Shown: positions 19,528 through 28,874 of the stretch, piece by piece | How positions within the stretch are numbered: position 1 is the first letter of the stretch | Layout: the number at the start of each line of letters is the position of its first letter | Assembly (NCBI GenBank): GCA_019359695.1 | Contig: JAHHGV010000006.1 | Coordinates: forward strand, 153,653 to 217,652 | Reading direction: 5' to 3' | DNA length: 64,000 nucleotides | Source: Brasilonema angustatum HA4187-MV1 | Lineage (GTDB): Bacteria; Cyanobacteriota; Cyanobacteriia; Cyanobacteriales; Nostocaceae | Notes under the pieces: model-generated | Seen by the model: only the letters and a program-made list of their open reading frames with translations | What the model was told of the DNA's origin: nothing | Databases searched by the model: none | Made by a program: the position numbers and the translations under genes

Positions 19528-21864
19528 ATGGTGGGGCGATCGCTCAAAGCATCCCAAGCAGGTATCGAAAAAGCAAATTCCGCGCTGAACACAAAATTTC
19601 AGGGAAGTCGGGAAAGGTTAGCAGCCCAAGTAAGCACAACGAATAACAGTAAAAATAAAGGCATCACTCTCCAACCAGTTCATAAGTTTTTTACTGGTAA
19701 GACAGTTGATAAACCATACTTCATTGGTATTTGTGAAGCGCTAGAACTGGAATGGCAAGAAATCATCGCAGAATCAGCCCCAAAAAACGAACCCCAGCCT
19801 GAGAAAAAGAACCAGGAAAAGAGTTCTGATAAAAATTCTGATATTAATAAATTAGTCCAGCAGGTAAGACAGCACTGCTGCGAAAAAATCCAACACCTCT
19901 ACAGCAAAATTCGCTTGTTAAATCTCCAGCAGATTGATGTAGACAAGCTTTACGTAGATGTCTACGTGCTAGAGAAGCTTTCTAGTGTGTGTTTAGCCAC
20001 GATTCCTGAACTGCTGAAAGACTCAAACTTACGAGATGACTTTGACCGCTTTGGATTGGGACAGCGTGGAGAGCGCTCGCCCGGATTTGAAGTTGCAAAC
20101 AAATATTCCAGACTGATGGTGTTGGGCAAACCAGGATCCGGCAAAAGCACATTTTTACGACACTTGGCTGTTGACTGTTGCAAGGGGAAGTTTCAGCCTG
20201 ATCTCATCCCGATTTTGATTGAATTGAGATCCATCAAAACCGCCAGTCAGTTCAACCTACTGAAACACATTCATGAAGAATTTGAATTATCTGATGAGAA
20301 GCAAACCAAACAAATTTTGAAGCAAGGTAAAATCTTAATTTTACTGGATGGTTTGGATGAAGTGCCCAGTCACTCACGACGAGATGTCCAAAACCATATT
20401 TCTGAGTTTTCCCAGCAGTATTACAAAAATCGCTTTATCCTGACTTGCCGGACGCAAACAACAGAATATACTTTACAAACATTCGATTACGTTGAGGTTG
20501 CTGATTTTAATCAAGAGCAAGTCGAAAACTTTGCTCAAAACTGGTTTGCTACATCAGTTCAGACATCTGAGGAAGGGGAAAAGCTAAAAGAAGATTTCAT
20601 AGAAAAGCTACGCCAAAACAACCAAATAGCTGATCTAGCTGTCACCCCCATTCTGCTGAGTTTGACTTGCTGGGTTTTTAGTGAGTTGAAAGATTTACCT
20701 TCTAGGCGTTCTCAATTGTATACAAGAGGACTCAATTTATTATTGCAGCAGTGGGATGAACAAAGGGGAATCAACCGGGAATTTGGCACTGAACGTTATC
20801 GAAAGTTATCACCCCAAGAAAAGCAAAAACTTTTGAGTTACGTGGCTCATTGTAAGTTTGAGCAAAAGCAATTTGTGTTGTTTGAAGAAAATGAACTTCA
20901 AACATACATTGCTGAGTATCTGAAGGATATTTCAACTCCGGACAGTAAACAGGTGCTAAAAGCGATAGAGGCGGAGCATGGATTATTCATTGAACGGGCG
21001 CAGGGCATTTACTCTTTCTCGCATCTGACATTTCAGGAATATTTAACTGCCCAATACATTATTGACCATCAGCAAGTTGAGAACTTAGTTGCAGAACACC
21101 TCACAGATAAACGCTGGCGAGAGGTATTTTTGCTGGTGGCAGATTTGATGGGTAAGAGTGCAGGTGATTTGTTGTTGTTAATGCAACAAAAAGCGCAAAA
21201 GTACATTAACACACCTAAATTGCAAGAACTATTACGCTGGGCAGATGAAGTCACATCTGGGTCGGCTGGAGATGTAAAGCCAGTGGATAAACGTGCGTTG
21301 GCGCTTGCCATAGTTAACGGCATACCCATAGCCACAGCCATAGCCATACCCGACGCCGACACCGTAGCCATACCCATAGACACAGCCATAGCCATAGCCA
21401 CATCCGCCATACCCATACCTATGGTCATACCCATAGCCAAAGCCATAGCCAAAGCCATAGCCATACCTATAGCCAAAGCCATAGCTAAAGGCGACGCCAT
21501 ACCCGTAGCTAAAACCATACCCATAGCCATAGCTATCACTCGTGAGCTTGAAAAATTAAAAATATTCAATAATTTTGACTCTACTGAGCTAATTAAGCAA
21601 CTCGAAGCACTAAAGTATCAAGTTCCTGATGAGAAACAGCCACGGAAAGAACATCAAAAATTTGCTGAAAATCTCCAAGAATCTTTGCTCAATGCCTTCA
21701 ATCTTACACGGGAAAAAGTTGATTTATCTCAGGACGAAATCAGTAGACTGGATACTTATCTTGATGCTAATGCCTTCATCATCCAGTGCAAAGAAGCAGC
21801 CGAGAAGGTGCCGTCCAATACTTGGGAAGCGATTGAGGAGCGGATGTTGTTGATGGATGACTGA
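19528..21864 (+). CDS. NACHT-domain NTPase with N-terminal HTH module and dipeptide-repeat region
   Basis: This 778-residue STAND-type protein begins with an HTH-like module (about 1-85: GRSLKASQAGIEKAN...VHKFFTGKTVDKPYFIGICEALELEW). The NACHT domain follows: Walker A GKPGSGKST at 200-208, Walker B LLDGLDEVP with Asp274 and Asp277-Glu278, then a winged helix and FSHLTFQEYLTAQYI. Residues about 598-671 are an Ala-Ile/Pro-Ile/Ala-Lys dipeptide repeat encoded by CCATAG-type hexamers (21320-21540). A C-terminal helical segment ends the protein. Bacterial NACHT proteins are NLR relatives, and several act in anti-phage defence; a defence role here is inference. Any recognised ligand is unknown. Confidence 0.88.
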   Translation: MVGRSLKASQAGIEKANSALNTKFQGSRERLAAQVSTTNNSKNKGITLQPVHKFFTGKTVDKPYFIGICEALELEWQEIIAESAPKNEPQPEKKNQEKSSDKNSDINKLVQQVRQHCCEKIQHLYSKIRLLNLQQIDVDKLYVDVYVLEKLSSVCLATIPELLKDSNLRDDFDRFGLGQRGERSPGFEVANKYSRLMVLGKPGSGKSTFLRHLAVDCCKGKFQPDLIPILIELRSIKTASQFNLLKHIHEEFELSDEKQTKQILKQGKILILLDGLDEVPSHSRRDVQNHISEFSQQYYKNRFILTCRTQTTEYTLQTFDYVEVADFNQEQVENFAQNWFATSVQTSEEGEKLKEDFIEKLRQNNQIADLAVTPILLSLTCWVFSELKDLPSRRSQLYTRGLNLLLQQWDEQRGINREFGTERYRKLSPQEKQKLLSYVAHCKFEQKQFVLFEENELQTYIAEYLKDISTPDSKQVLKAIEAEHGLFIERAQGIYSFSHLTFQEYLTAQYIIDHQQVENLVAEHLTDKRWREVFLLVADLMGKSAGDLLLLMQQKAQKYINTPKLQELLRWADEVTSGSAGDVKPVDKRALALAIVNGIPIATAIAIPDADTVAIPIDTAIAIATSAIPIPMVIPIAKAIAKAIAIPIAKAIAKGDAIPVAKTIPIAIAITRELEKLKIFNNFDSTELIKQLEALKYQVPDEKQPRKEHQKFAENLQESLLNAFNLTREKVDLSQDEISRLDTYLDANAFIIQCKEAAEKVPSNTWEAIEERMLLMDD
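21320..21540 (+). repeat. Hexanucleotide repeat tract inside the NACHT gene
   Basis: About 220 bp is dominated by the hexamers GCCATA, CCCATA and GCCAAA in frame. The tract encodes alternating Ala-Ile, Pro-Ile and Ala-Lys. Its length is a multiple of three and the frame is kept, so unit number can change without breaking the gene. The opposite strand also happens to be open (Met/Ala-rich), a by-product of the repeat. Confidence 0.9.
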
Positions 21865-21969
21865 ATATTGATTGTGCTGTTAGACGATTCACAAAGAACA
21901 GTGCTTGCACATCTAAGATTAGGATAGCCATTAGAATTGAAACAACGCTTACCTTTACAGCAGCAACCC

Positions 21970-22275
21970 ATGCTAAAAACAGTCGAAGGTATTTATCAAA
22001 ATGGACAAATTGAACTCACTGAGATACCACAGAATGTGAGCGATCGCGTCCAAGTTCTGGTCACCTTTGTTGATCCTAGTAAAATCGATTATACCAAACT
22101 ACGCCAATTGATTGACCAACTCGAAACCATTGCAGGTATTCAGCAGGGCTTTGAAGAAGTCAACCCTGGGCAAACTCGTCCTGTCGGAGATTTCACCCAA
22201 AAGCAGTTTGGGATAACGCCGACGATGATGTTTATGCCCAACTACCACGGTGAAAACTGGAGTTTAGAGCAATGA
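21970..22275 (+). pseudogene. Antitoxin-like gene with C-terminal frameshift
   Basis: From ATG 21970 the product starts MLKTVEGIYQNGQIELTEIP, a short beta-rich start seen in small antitoxin-like proteins. A helical part LRQLIDQLETIAGIQQGFEEVN follows. After Q at 22206 the frame reads FGITPTMMFMPN, which looks like nonsense. One frame over, from 22209, the DNA reads WDNADDDVYAQLPR then TGA (22251-22253), a very typical antitoxin C-terminus. Loss of one T in the run at 22207-22209 would explain it. It may be a true mutation or a sequence error. No toxin gene follows. Confidence 0.6.
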
Positions 22276-22628
22276 CACAAGATACTATCGAAATCACTGG
22301 TTTTCACGCTCATGTCTACTATGATACCGCAAGCCGCGATGTCGCTGAACGTGTACGCGAAGGATTAGGCGCTAGATTTGACGTGCGGCTTGGGCGCTGG
22401 CATGATAAACCCATTGGTCCACATCCAAAAGCGATGTATCAAGTTGCGTTCTCACTGAATCAGTTTGAGAAAGTTGTTCCCTGGTTAATGCTCAATCGTG
22501 AGGGGTTGGATATTTTAATCCACCCGGAGACGGGCGATGATGTGAAAGACCATACGGAACATGCTCTGTGGCTAGGAGAGAAACTGGAGTTGAATATAAG
22601 CTTTTTGCAACGGATTAGCATAAATTAG
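22272..22628 (+). CDS. DOPA 4,5-dioxygenase family protein
   Basis: This 118-residue protein has FHAHVYYDTASRDVAE, LGRWHDKPIGPHPKAMYQV, VPWLMLNREGLDILIHPETGDD and DHTEHALWLG. These match the small DOPA 4,5-dioxygenase (extradiol-type) family, and the conserved His residues are present as likely metal ligands. Fungal members open the DOPA ring; the physiological substrate in cyanobacteria is not known to me. The ATG overlaps the end of the antitoxin-like frame by 4 nt, but that frame is shifted, so the coupling may be fortuitous. Confidence 0.85.
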   Translation: MTQDTIEITGFHAHVYYDTASRDVAERVREGLGARFDVRLGRWHDKPIGPHPKAMYQVAFSLNQFEKVVPWLMLNREGLDILIHPETGDDVKDHTEHALWLGEKLELNISFLQRISIN

Positions 22629-22783
22629 CAAAATCATACAGCGATCTGCCTTTGGCAGCAAGCTAGCGCCGAAGGGCGCGCTACGCAAACGCTTATCGCT
22701 GCATACAAAAAAGGGCAGGTACAAAAACCCAAATCATACCATTGAGTACAATCGAGCTAGACATAAGTTAATTCAGATGTTCC

Positions 22784-23173
22784 ATGACTGCACCAACAGA
22801 AATTCGTCAAAGAGCGATCGCATTGATTGAAAAATTACCAGAAGAAACTTTAATTAAAGCTATTGACTTATTAGAAAGTTTATGCGTTGATAATGGCGTG
22901 GTGACTCTTGGAGAGGAAACTTTGTTGCAAAGAATCCAACGCCGATTACCTACAGATGACCAAACCAGACTAACTTATTTACGTCAGCGTAACGAAACAG
23001 GAGAAATAACTGAAACTGAGCATCAAGAGCTATTAGGCTATGTAGACCGTGTAGAACGTCAAGATGCTGAAAGAGCGGAAGCGTTAATTCAATTAGCTCG
23101 ACTCCGCAATGTTGAGTTAAAAACTCTACTTAACGAATTTTTACCAGTTTATACAAAGCCTAATGCCCTCTAA
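22784..23173 (+). CDS. Conserved hypothetical protein coupled to an HNH endonuclease
   Basis: This 129-residue protein appears largely helical and charged (IEKLPEETLIKAIDLLESL near the N-terminus). It has no membrane segment or known catalytic motif. It overlaps the HNH gene by 11 nt, so the two are co-translated. I recall similar small helical partners upstream of HNH genes in cyanobacteria but cannot name a function. It could be a regulator, an immunity protein or a partner subunit of the nuclease. Confidence 0.7.
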   Translation: MTAPTEIRQRAIALIEKLPEETLIKAIDLLESLCVDNGVVTLGEETLLQRIQRRLPTDDQTRLTYLRQRNETGEITETEHQELLGYVDRVERQDAERAEALIQLARLRNVELKTLLNEFLPVYTKPNAL

Positions 23174-23588
23174 GCGAGTTACGGAAGCGATGAGGCGGAT
23201 TGTTGCAGCACGAGCACAAAATTACTGTGAGTATTGCCGTTGTTCTGGTGAGTTTGCAACTGAAAGTTTTACCGTCGAACACATAAAACCTCGTCAAGCG
23301 GGTGGGGAAACAACTTTGGAAAATTTAGCTTGGAGTTGCTTTGGCTGCAACAGTCACAAACACACCAAGATTTACGGTACAGATCCTACAACAGGGCAAC
23401 AAGAATCTTTATTCAACCCGCGTCAGCAATCATGGAATGAGCATTTTAGCTGGAATAGCGATTTCACGGAGGTTATTGGGAACACTCCTTGTGGTCGAGC
23501 GACAGTAGAAGCACTTCGTTTAAATCGACCAGGGGTAGTAAACTTGCGTCGTCTACTATTCATGGCTGAACTGCATCCACCAAAATGA
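23163..23588 (+). CDS. HNH endonuclease
   Basis: This 141-residue protein has an HNH/zinc-finger core. Cys22 and Cys25 (YCEYC), His40 (VEHIKPRQAGG), Asn54, and Cys59/Cys62 with His65 (SCFGCNSHK) give the metal-bound beta-beta-alpha fold. Family members nick or cut DNA and appear in defence, mobile and repair contexts. The terminal part RATVEALRLNRPGVVNLR is conserved in the cyanobacterial group. The gene is in a two-gene cassette flanked by direct repeats, which supports horizontal or homing-like movement. Confidence 0.88.
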   Translation: MPSKRVTEAMRRIVAARAQNYCEYCRCSGEFATESFTVEHIKPRQAGGETTLENLAWSCFGCNSHKHTKIYGTDPTTGQQESLFNPRQQSWNEHFSWNSDFTEVIGNTPCGRATVEALRLNRPGVVNLRRLLFMAELHPPK

Positions 23589-23604
23589 AGCAACCACGCC
23601 ATAC

Positions 23605-23631
23605 AAAAAAGGGCAGGTATAAAACCCGCCC
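23605..23631 (-). terminator. Rho-independent terminator of ndhD
   Basis: On the minus strand GGGCGGGT pairs with ACCTGCCC (one C-A mismatch) around TTTAT, and six T residues follow. It lies about 30 nt past the ndhD stop. Confidence 0.8.
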
Positions 23632-23661
23632 ATCAAGCAATATTGATTTGAAATCAGCAAC

Positions 23662-25233
23662 CTAATTTCCAATCTCCGGCGCACTAAATGACACCGCTGG
23701 CGCTTTTTGACCGGCCAAAGCAGGAAGAGAATTTCGTAACCGCGTCGTCAACTGCACAGTTGTGGCATCATACATCTGAGTCAGCATCTTGGGATACAAA
23801 CCAATACCAATAATTGGTATTAACAAGCAGGCGATGATGAAGATTTCGCGGGGTTCGGCATCTATGAGTTTCTGGTGAGAAACTAATTCTTTGTTTTCTT
23901 CACCGTAGAAAATCTCCCGCAGCATTGACAGCAAATAAATCGGAGTTAGAATCACCCCAACTGCCATCAACAACACCACAATAACTTTGAAAGTGGGGTT
24001 ATAGGCATCGCTGGTGGCAAAGCCAACGAATACCATCAACTCAGCAACGAAACCGCTCATTCCTGGCAAGGCTAAGGATGCCATAGAACATGTTGTCCAC
24101 ATGGCAAACATTTTGCTCATTTTCTTACCAACACCGCCCATTTCATCTAACATGAGGGTGTGAGTACGGTCATATGTTGCCCCTACTAGGAAGAACAAAC
24201 TTGCCCCAATCAAACCGTGGGAAACCATTTGCAACATTGCCCCATTCAAGCCCAAGTCGGTGAACGAAGCAATACCGATCGCCACAAAGCCCATGTGAGA
24301 AATTGAGGAGTAGGCAATTTTCCGTTTCAAGTTGCGCTGGGCAAATGATGTCAGGGCAGCGTAGATAATATTAACTATCCCCAAAATCACTAACACCGGG
24401 GCAAAATAAGCGTGAGCATCGGGAAGCATTTGGGCATTCATGCGAATAAGCGCGTAACCGCCCATTTTCAGCAGAACACCTGCCAGCAACATATGCACGG
24501 GGGCTGTGGCTTCACCGTGGGCATCTGGTAGCCAAGTATGCAAGGGGAAGATGGGGAGTTTGACAGCGTAGGCAATCAAAAAAGCAGCATACAGCCAAAG
24601 TTGGAGATTGAGGCTGAAACCTTTGGCAGCGATCGCCTGCATATCAAAAGTGATCGTATCGCCAAAAAACGCCATCGTTAAGCCAGCGAGCAAAATAAAC
24701 AGCGAACCGCCAGCAGTATACAAAATAAACTTGGTCGCTGCGTATTGCCGCTTTTTGCCTCCCCAAATCGAAAGCAGAATGTATATCGGCACCAGTTCGA
24801 GTTCCCACACCAGGAAAAACAACAGCATATCCTGGACGGCGAAAACGGCAATCTGACCGCCATACATCGCTAATATCAAAAAGTAAAACAGCTTGGGCTT
24901 GAGTGTCACCGGCCAAGCTGCTAGCATCGCCAGCGTGGTAATGAATCCAGTCAAAATTATCAGGGGCATAGACAAGCCATCTGCCCCTACCGACCAATTC
25001 AAACCGATCTGTGGAAGCCAACTGTAACTCTCAAAGAGTTGCAAATCTGGATTGGAGAAATCATACCCAGTATAAAAAGCAGTCACAATCAGTGCAAAAT
25101 CTATCAGCCCTATGATCAGGCTATACCAGCGCACTGTTTTGCCATCTTTATCTGGAATGAAAGGAATCAGCAGTGACGCCGCTATCGGAAATAGAATAAT
25201 CGTCGTCAGCCATGGAAAATTTGCTGTATTCAT
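23662..25233 (-). CDS. ndhD: NAD(P)H-quinone oxidoreductase subunit 4 (NdhD)
   Basis: This 523-residue polytopic protein has about 14 hydrophobic helices. Conserved proton-pumping signatures include [19 protein letters not shown] with the key membrane Glu, [31 protein letters not shown], and [10 protein letters not shown] (as [10 protein letters not shown]). It is a membrane-arm subunit of cyanobacterial NDH-1, used in respiration, cyclic electron flow or CO2 uptake depending on the paralogue. Length and the ndhF neighbour suggest the NdhD1 type, but this is not certain. It follows ndhF after 226 nt. Confidence 0.96.
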   Translation of the reverse strand: MNTANFPWLTTIILFPIAASLLIPFIPDKDGKTVRWYSLIIGLIDFALIVTAFYTGYDFSNPDLQLFESYSWLPQIGLNWSVGADGLSMPLIILTGFITTLAMLAAWPVTLKPKLFYFLILAMYGGQIAVFAVQDMLLFFLVWELELVPIYILLSIWGGKKRQYAATKFILYTAGGSLFILLAGLTMAFFGDTITFDMQAIAAKGFSLNLQLWLYAAFLIAYAVKLPIFPLHTWLPDAHGEATAPVHMLLAGVLLKMGGYALIRMNAQMLPDAHAYFAPVLVILGIVNIIYAALTSFAQRNLKRKIAYSSISHMGFVAIGIASFTDLGLNGAMLQMVSHGLIGASLFFLVGATYDRTHTLMLDEMGGVGKKMSKMFAMWTTCSMASLALPGMSGFVAELMVFVGFATSDAYNPTFKVIVVLLMAVGVILTPIYLLSMLREIFYGEENKELVSHQKLIDAEPREIFIIACLLIPIIGIGLYPKMLTQMYDATTVQLTTRLRNSLPALAGQKAPAVSFSAPEIGN

Positions 25234-25459
25234 CGCAGGTTGTTAGTCAGCAATAATAATGGTCGGCTATCAACTACTAGCTATTTACTAGCAGTTTTTG
25301 CAGGCATTGGTCTTCATTGTTAGGTTTATTTAATAAAAATAAAGAAAGATGAAGGGAAGTTAATACATCCTTCATCCTTCATCCGGATACCAAATATTTA
25401 GCTCATCCCTGACTGTCCTAGTGAACAGTAGTAGAGACGTTGCGGACTCCGCCTAGAAA

Positions 25460-27568
25460 TCAGGTGACACCGAAAACAATCACTAAACCCAACACAGCCC
25501 CAAAGATAATTAAGGCATAGAATTGAGCACGACCGTTTTCTAGGTATTTCAGACCTTCACCAGTGATCAGAGTAAAGAAACCTGTGAGGTTTACGGCACC
25601 ATCAACAACGCGGAAGTCAACTTCCATCACTTGTCTAGCTAAACGCCGCAAACCGACAACAAAAACACGATGGTAAATGTCATCAAAGTACCACTTGTTG
25701 AGGGAGAACTCGTAAAGCGGCTGGATTTTTGCTGCGATCGCCACTGGGTTGATTTTACCCAGCAGATACGTCAACGAAGCCAAGGTAATGCCAATCAAGG
25801 AAATCCCAACTGAAGCACCTGCCATAGTGTAGAATTCGCCTGGGTTAAATTCAGCAGCTTTTTCTACGACTTCGGCTAAAGTTTCGCTGGGTGGGAAAAT
25901 AAACTCCTCAAAGTAGTTGGCAAAAGGAGTTCCTAGCAAACCAATCAGTATCGAAGGAACTGCCAAAACCGCTAATGGCAAGGTCATTGTCCAAGGCGAC
26001 TCATGAGGATACTCACTGTGACCGTGACCGTGACCGTGACTGTGGTCATCATGGTGGTGTTCCTCAGTTGCTTCCAATTCTCCCTTGGTCATTGCACCAG
26101 GACCAAAAGCAGGGGCTGCATCAAAACCTGTTACAATTCCCATTCCTGCTGGAGATTTGAGTTTTTGCCACAAATTAGTTTGATTGCCCCGGAATTTGCC
26201 TTCAAAGGTAACGAAATACATCCGGAACATATAAAAAGCGGTAATTCCAGCGGTTAACCAACCAACTGCCCAGAGAACTGGGTTTACTGCAAAAACTTTC
26301 CCTAAGATTTCATCTTTTGACCAGAAACCAGCAAAGGGCGGGATACCAGAAATTGCCACACAACCAATGAAGAAGGTAATTGCCGTAACTGGCATATACT
26401 TCCGCAGTCCACCCATCAACCGCATATCCTGCGCCAAGTTGGGGTCGTGACCGACAACTCCTTCCATTCCGTGAATCACAGAACCAGAACCCAGGAAGAG
26501 CATCGCCTTAAAGTAGGCGTGGGTCATTAAGTGGAAAAGTCCGGCACTGTATGCACCTACTCCCATTGCCATCACCATGTAACCGAGTTGGGAGATGGTG
26601 GAGTAAGCTAAGCCCTTTTTGATGTCGTTTTGAGTAATGGCAATTGTCGCACCCAAAAATGCTGTTAATGCCCCAGTAAATGCAATCACGTTCATTGCTG
26701 CTGGAACGTGTTCAAAAACTGGGTACATCCGAGCAATCAAGAAAACACCCGCTGCCACCATCGTTGCTGCGTGAATGAGGGCGGAGATGGGGGTGGGACC
26801 TTCCATCGCATCTGGTAACCAGACGTGCAGGGGAAATTGAGCGGATTTTGCAACCGGACCCAGGAATACGAGAATCGCCAACACGATGGCGAGCAAATTG
26901 CTGACAGCACCTGTTTGGACAAGTTGCGCCAGGCGATCGCCCATCACATCAAATTCAAAGCTTCCTGTTGCCCAGAAAAGCCCTAGAATGCCCAACAGCA
27001 ATCCAAAGTCGCCCACACGGTTGGTTACAAATGCCTTTTGACAAGCATCTGCTGCTGCCTTGCGATCGTACCAGAAGCCGACCAGCAAGTACGAGCACAT
27101 CCCGACCAGCTCCCAGAAGATATAAACCTGTACTAGGTTGGGGCTAACCACCAGACCCAACATTGAGGAGCCGAACAAGCTGAGATAGGCGTAAAACCGG
27201 ACATAGCCTGGGTCATGAGCCATGTACCCATCCGTATAAACCATGACTAGAACAGCTACGGTTGTTACAACCACTAGCATCAGGGCTGTTAGGTGGTCAA
27301 CAGTGTAGCCCATGTTCAGGTGGAAATTGCCTGCTGCTGCCCATTCCAAGGTACGGGTGTAAGGAGCGTGTCCTTGAATTTGACTCCACAGCAAAGCAAA
27401 CGACAGCGCCATCGCGAGTCCCATTAAGGAGATAATAAATGCCGCATTGAGCTGTCGCAGGCTGTTCGTCACCTGATTCAACGAGATTAACCCTAGACCG
27501 ACCAGCATTGCCCCAAGAAGAGGTAATACCGGAATCAGCCAGGCATACTGATAGATAACTTCCATCAC
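25460..27568 (-). CDS. ndhF: NAD(P)H-quinone oxidoreductase subunit 5 (NdhF)
   Basis: This 702-residue membrane protein has the NuoL/NdhF N-terminal domain (VDHLTALMLVVVTTVAVLVMVYTDGYM) and the proton-antiporter core (FWELVGMCSYLLVGFWY, FPLHVWLPDAMEGPTPISALIHAATMVAAG, AYSTISQLGYM). A long C-terminal amphipathic extension is also present. A His-rich loop around residues 510-530 (HHHDDHSHGHGHGHSEYPHE) may bind metal or simply be a soluble spacer. It pumps protons in the distal membrane arm of NDH-1. It precedes ndhD and is probably co-transcribed. Confidence 0.96.
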   Translation of the reverse strand: MMEVIYQYAWLIPVLPLLGAMLVGLGLISLNQVTNSLRQLNAAFIISLMGLAMALSFALLWSQIQGHAPYTRTLEWAAAGNFHLNMGYTVDHLTALMLVVVTTVAVLVMVYTDGYMAHDPGYVRFYAYLSLFGSSMLGLVVSPNLVQVYIFWELVGMCSYLLVGFWYDRKAAADACQKAFVTNRVGDFGLLLGILGLFWATGSFEFDVMGDRLAQLVQTGAVSNLLAIVLAILVFLGPVAKSAQFPLHVWLPDAMEGPTPISALIHAATMVAAGVFLIARMYPVFEHVPAAMNVIAFTGALTAFLGATIAITQNDIKKGLAYSTISQLGYMVMAMGVGAYSAGLFHLMTHAYFKAMLFLGSGSVIHGMEGVVGHDPNLAQDMRLMGGLRKYMPVTAITFFIGCVAISGIPPFAGFWSKDEILGKVFAVNPVLWAVGWLTAGITAFYMFRMYFVTFEGKFRGNQTNLWQKLKSPAGMGIVTGFDAAPAFGPGAMTKGELEATEEHHHDDHSHGHGHGHSEYPHESPWTMTLPLAVLAVPSILIGLLGTPFANYFEEFIFPPSETLAEVVEKAAEFNPGEFYTMAGASVGISLIGITLASLTYLLGKINPVAIAAKIQPLYEFSLNKWYFDDIYHRVFVVGLRRLARQVMEVDFRVVDGAVNLTGFFTLITGEGLKYLENGRAQFYALIIFGAVLGLVIVFGVT

Positions 27569-27644
27569 TGACGCCTACTTTTAGAATTCTTGACTAATTT
27601 GTCGGAACTGTTAATAATTGTGACACACACACTTTAGGATAAAA

Positions 27645-27674
27645 TACCCCACACAATAGTTATTGGGTGGGGTA
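27645..27674 (-). terminator. Probable terminator downstream of the thioredoxin-like gene
   Basis: TACCCCAC (27645-27652) and GTGGGGTA (27667-27674) form an 8-bp stem with further inner pairing. On the minus strand it is followed by TTTTATCC. It is about 200 nt past the thioredoxin-like stop and just upstream of ndhF, so it may separate the two units. Confidence 0.5.
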
Positions 27675-27875
27675 ATTAAGCTTGGTTTTAGATTTGGTCA
27701 TCAGTCAATTAAGAGGACAAGCGGACAAAGGGATGATGAGTTATAATCCTGCGCTCATGCGCAGAGCTCACGAACCCTTGCGCGATCGCCACAGCCAGCC
27801 GTGAGCAAAGCGCTTACACTAGTCGTGAGAGCAGGATACTCTGGGTGTATAGCGCTGGCTCACTATAATCACTTT

Positions 27876-28262
27876 TTACGCAGAACGACAACCTAAATCC
27901 GCTGTTTTTTGCCGATGGTAAGTTTTAGGGCGGTTGGTATAACAGACTTTCATATCTTCCAAAGCTAAGAGTAAATCTTCTCGTCCACGAAAACTTTCCA
28001 AACGCTGGCAGACTATGCCATTTTCGATCAACAATAAAGTTGGCAGTGATTTCAGCTTATATTTTGTAGCGAGTTTAAAATTGTCATCAGCGTTCACCCC
28101 TACTAATTTAATTTGGTCACCACATTGAGCTTTAAATTGCAATAATAAAGGGTGGATAATTCGACACAATCCACACCAAGGTGCTTCAAAATTTACTAAA
28201 ACAGGAATTGAAGATTCTAAAACTTCTTGAGAAAATGTCCGCTCACTAACCGACAACACCAT
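27876..28262 (-). CDS. Thioredoxin-like protein with WCGLC active site
   Basis: This 128-residue thioredoxin fold has VLVNFEAPWCGLCRIIHPLL, with redox cysteines Cys30 and Cys33, and the cis-Pro segment LPTLLLIENG. The usual WCGPC is WCGLC, so the central proline is replaced by leucine, which should change redox potential and reactivity. I recall a cyanobacteria-specific thioredoxin class with this motif, but cannot confirm the assignment. A C-terminal extension (CYTNRPKTYHRQKTADLG) follows the domain. It lies between ndhF and nnrU on the same strand. Confidence 0.88.
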   Translation of the reverse strand: MVLSVSERTFSQEVLESSIPVLVNFEAPWCGLCRIIHPLLLQFKAQCGDQIKLVGVNADDNFKLATKYKLKSLPTLLLIENGIVCQRLESFRGREDLLLALEDMKVCYTNRPKTYHRQKTADLGCRSA

Positions 28263-28874
28263 GACGCCTCTGGAATTTATATGGTTTTGATATCAAAACT
28301 AACTGTCAACTGGAGGGAGTGCATTGTCAGGATTTTGTAAACATTATCCATTGCAGAACTGACAAAAAAGTCAGTCAGACATTCAAGACGGTAACTCTCT
28401 CAAACTTTTTGGTTTTAATAGTCGTCTTTGTCAGGGTATCTTTACACCAATCTGCTATTGACCTGACCTGTACGACAACTTTCCTCCAGACACCTATAAT
28501 AAGCGTGGGTAGTTTTCTTCTGCTTCTGCAAAAAGAAATAGTACCATTATTGCCACAGGCTTAGATCTGGAACTAGACGCTCTCGCACAAGTATTGAGGA
28601 TTTTCTCAAGTATTGGTCGCTGTTGGCTATCTTGTTTTATTCACTAAATTTTATCAACTAAAGCTGATTATAGAAAAGAAAATAGCGAATTATCAAGTTT
28701 TTCCCTACTTTGGCCGTTGACTAGCAACTACCAAATTTAAAATTAAAAAACGACTAAGCGCACCCCCACTGACAGCTACTTCAATTCATCCTACATTGAT
28801 TTGGTGGCAGTTGATGAGATCAAATATTAATTTGATCTCATCAACCTCTGTAGATAAATGCGATTCTGTTAAAA
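28263..28874. other. Intergenic region between nnrU and the thioredoxin-like gene
   Basis: About 610 bp. An 81-codon plus-strand frame at 28319 has no recognisable features and is not called. The only strong structure is the 16-bp stem hairpin at 28810-28845. The promoter for the thioredoxin-like gene is expected upstream of 28262, but no clear boxes were assigned. Confidence 0.5.
28810..28845. other. Perfect 16-bp stem hairpin after nnrU
   Basis: GTTGATGAGATCAAAT pairs perfectly with ATTTGATCTCATCAAC around the 4-nt loop ATTA. It lies 30 nt past the minus-strand nnrU stop. No T tract follows on either strand, so it is either a non-canonical terminator/RNA stabiliser or a DNA palindrome. Confidence 0.8.

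Larger units (their letters stand above)
22702..23619. repeat. 20-bp direct repeats flanking the HNH cassette
   Basis: CATACAAAAAAGGGCAGGTA occurs at 22702-22721 and again at 23600-23619. Both copies are followed by A-rich sequence and CCC. The right copy is the functional ndhD terminator with a complete stem; the left copy lacks the second stem half. Two genes (22784-23173 and 23163-23588) lie exactly between them, which suggests a cassette insertion. Confidence 0.75.

Noticed and set aside
21069..21569. Antisense Met/Ala/Gly-rich open frame of 166 codons inside the NACHT gene
   Set aside because: It is produced by the hexanucleotide repeat read on the other strand; the NACHT frame has clear domains.
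26003..26257. Plus-strand frame with a TVTVTVTV stretch inside ndhF
   Set aside because: It is the reverse of the His-rich loop codons in NdhF, not a gene.
28319..28564. 81-codon plus-strand frame between nnrU and the thioredoxin-like gene
   Set aside because: No domain, low-quality composition and no credible start context.
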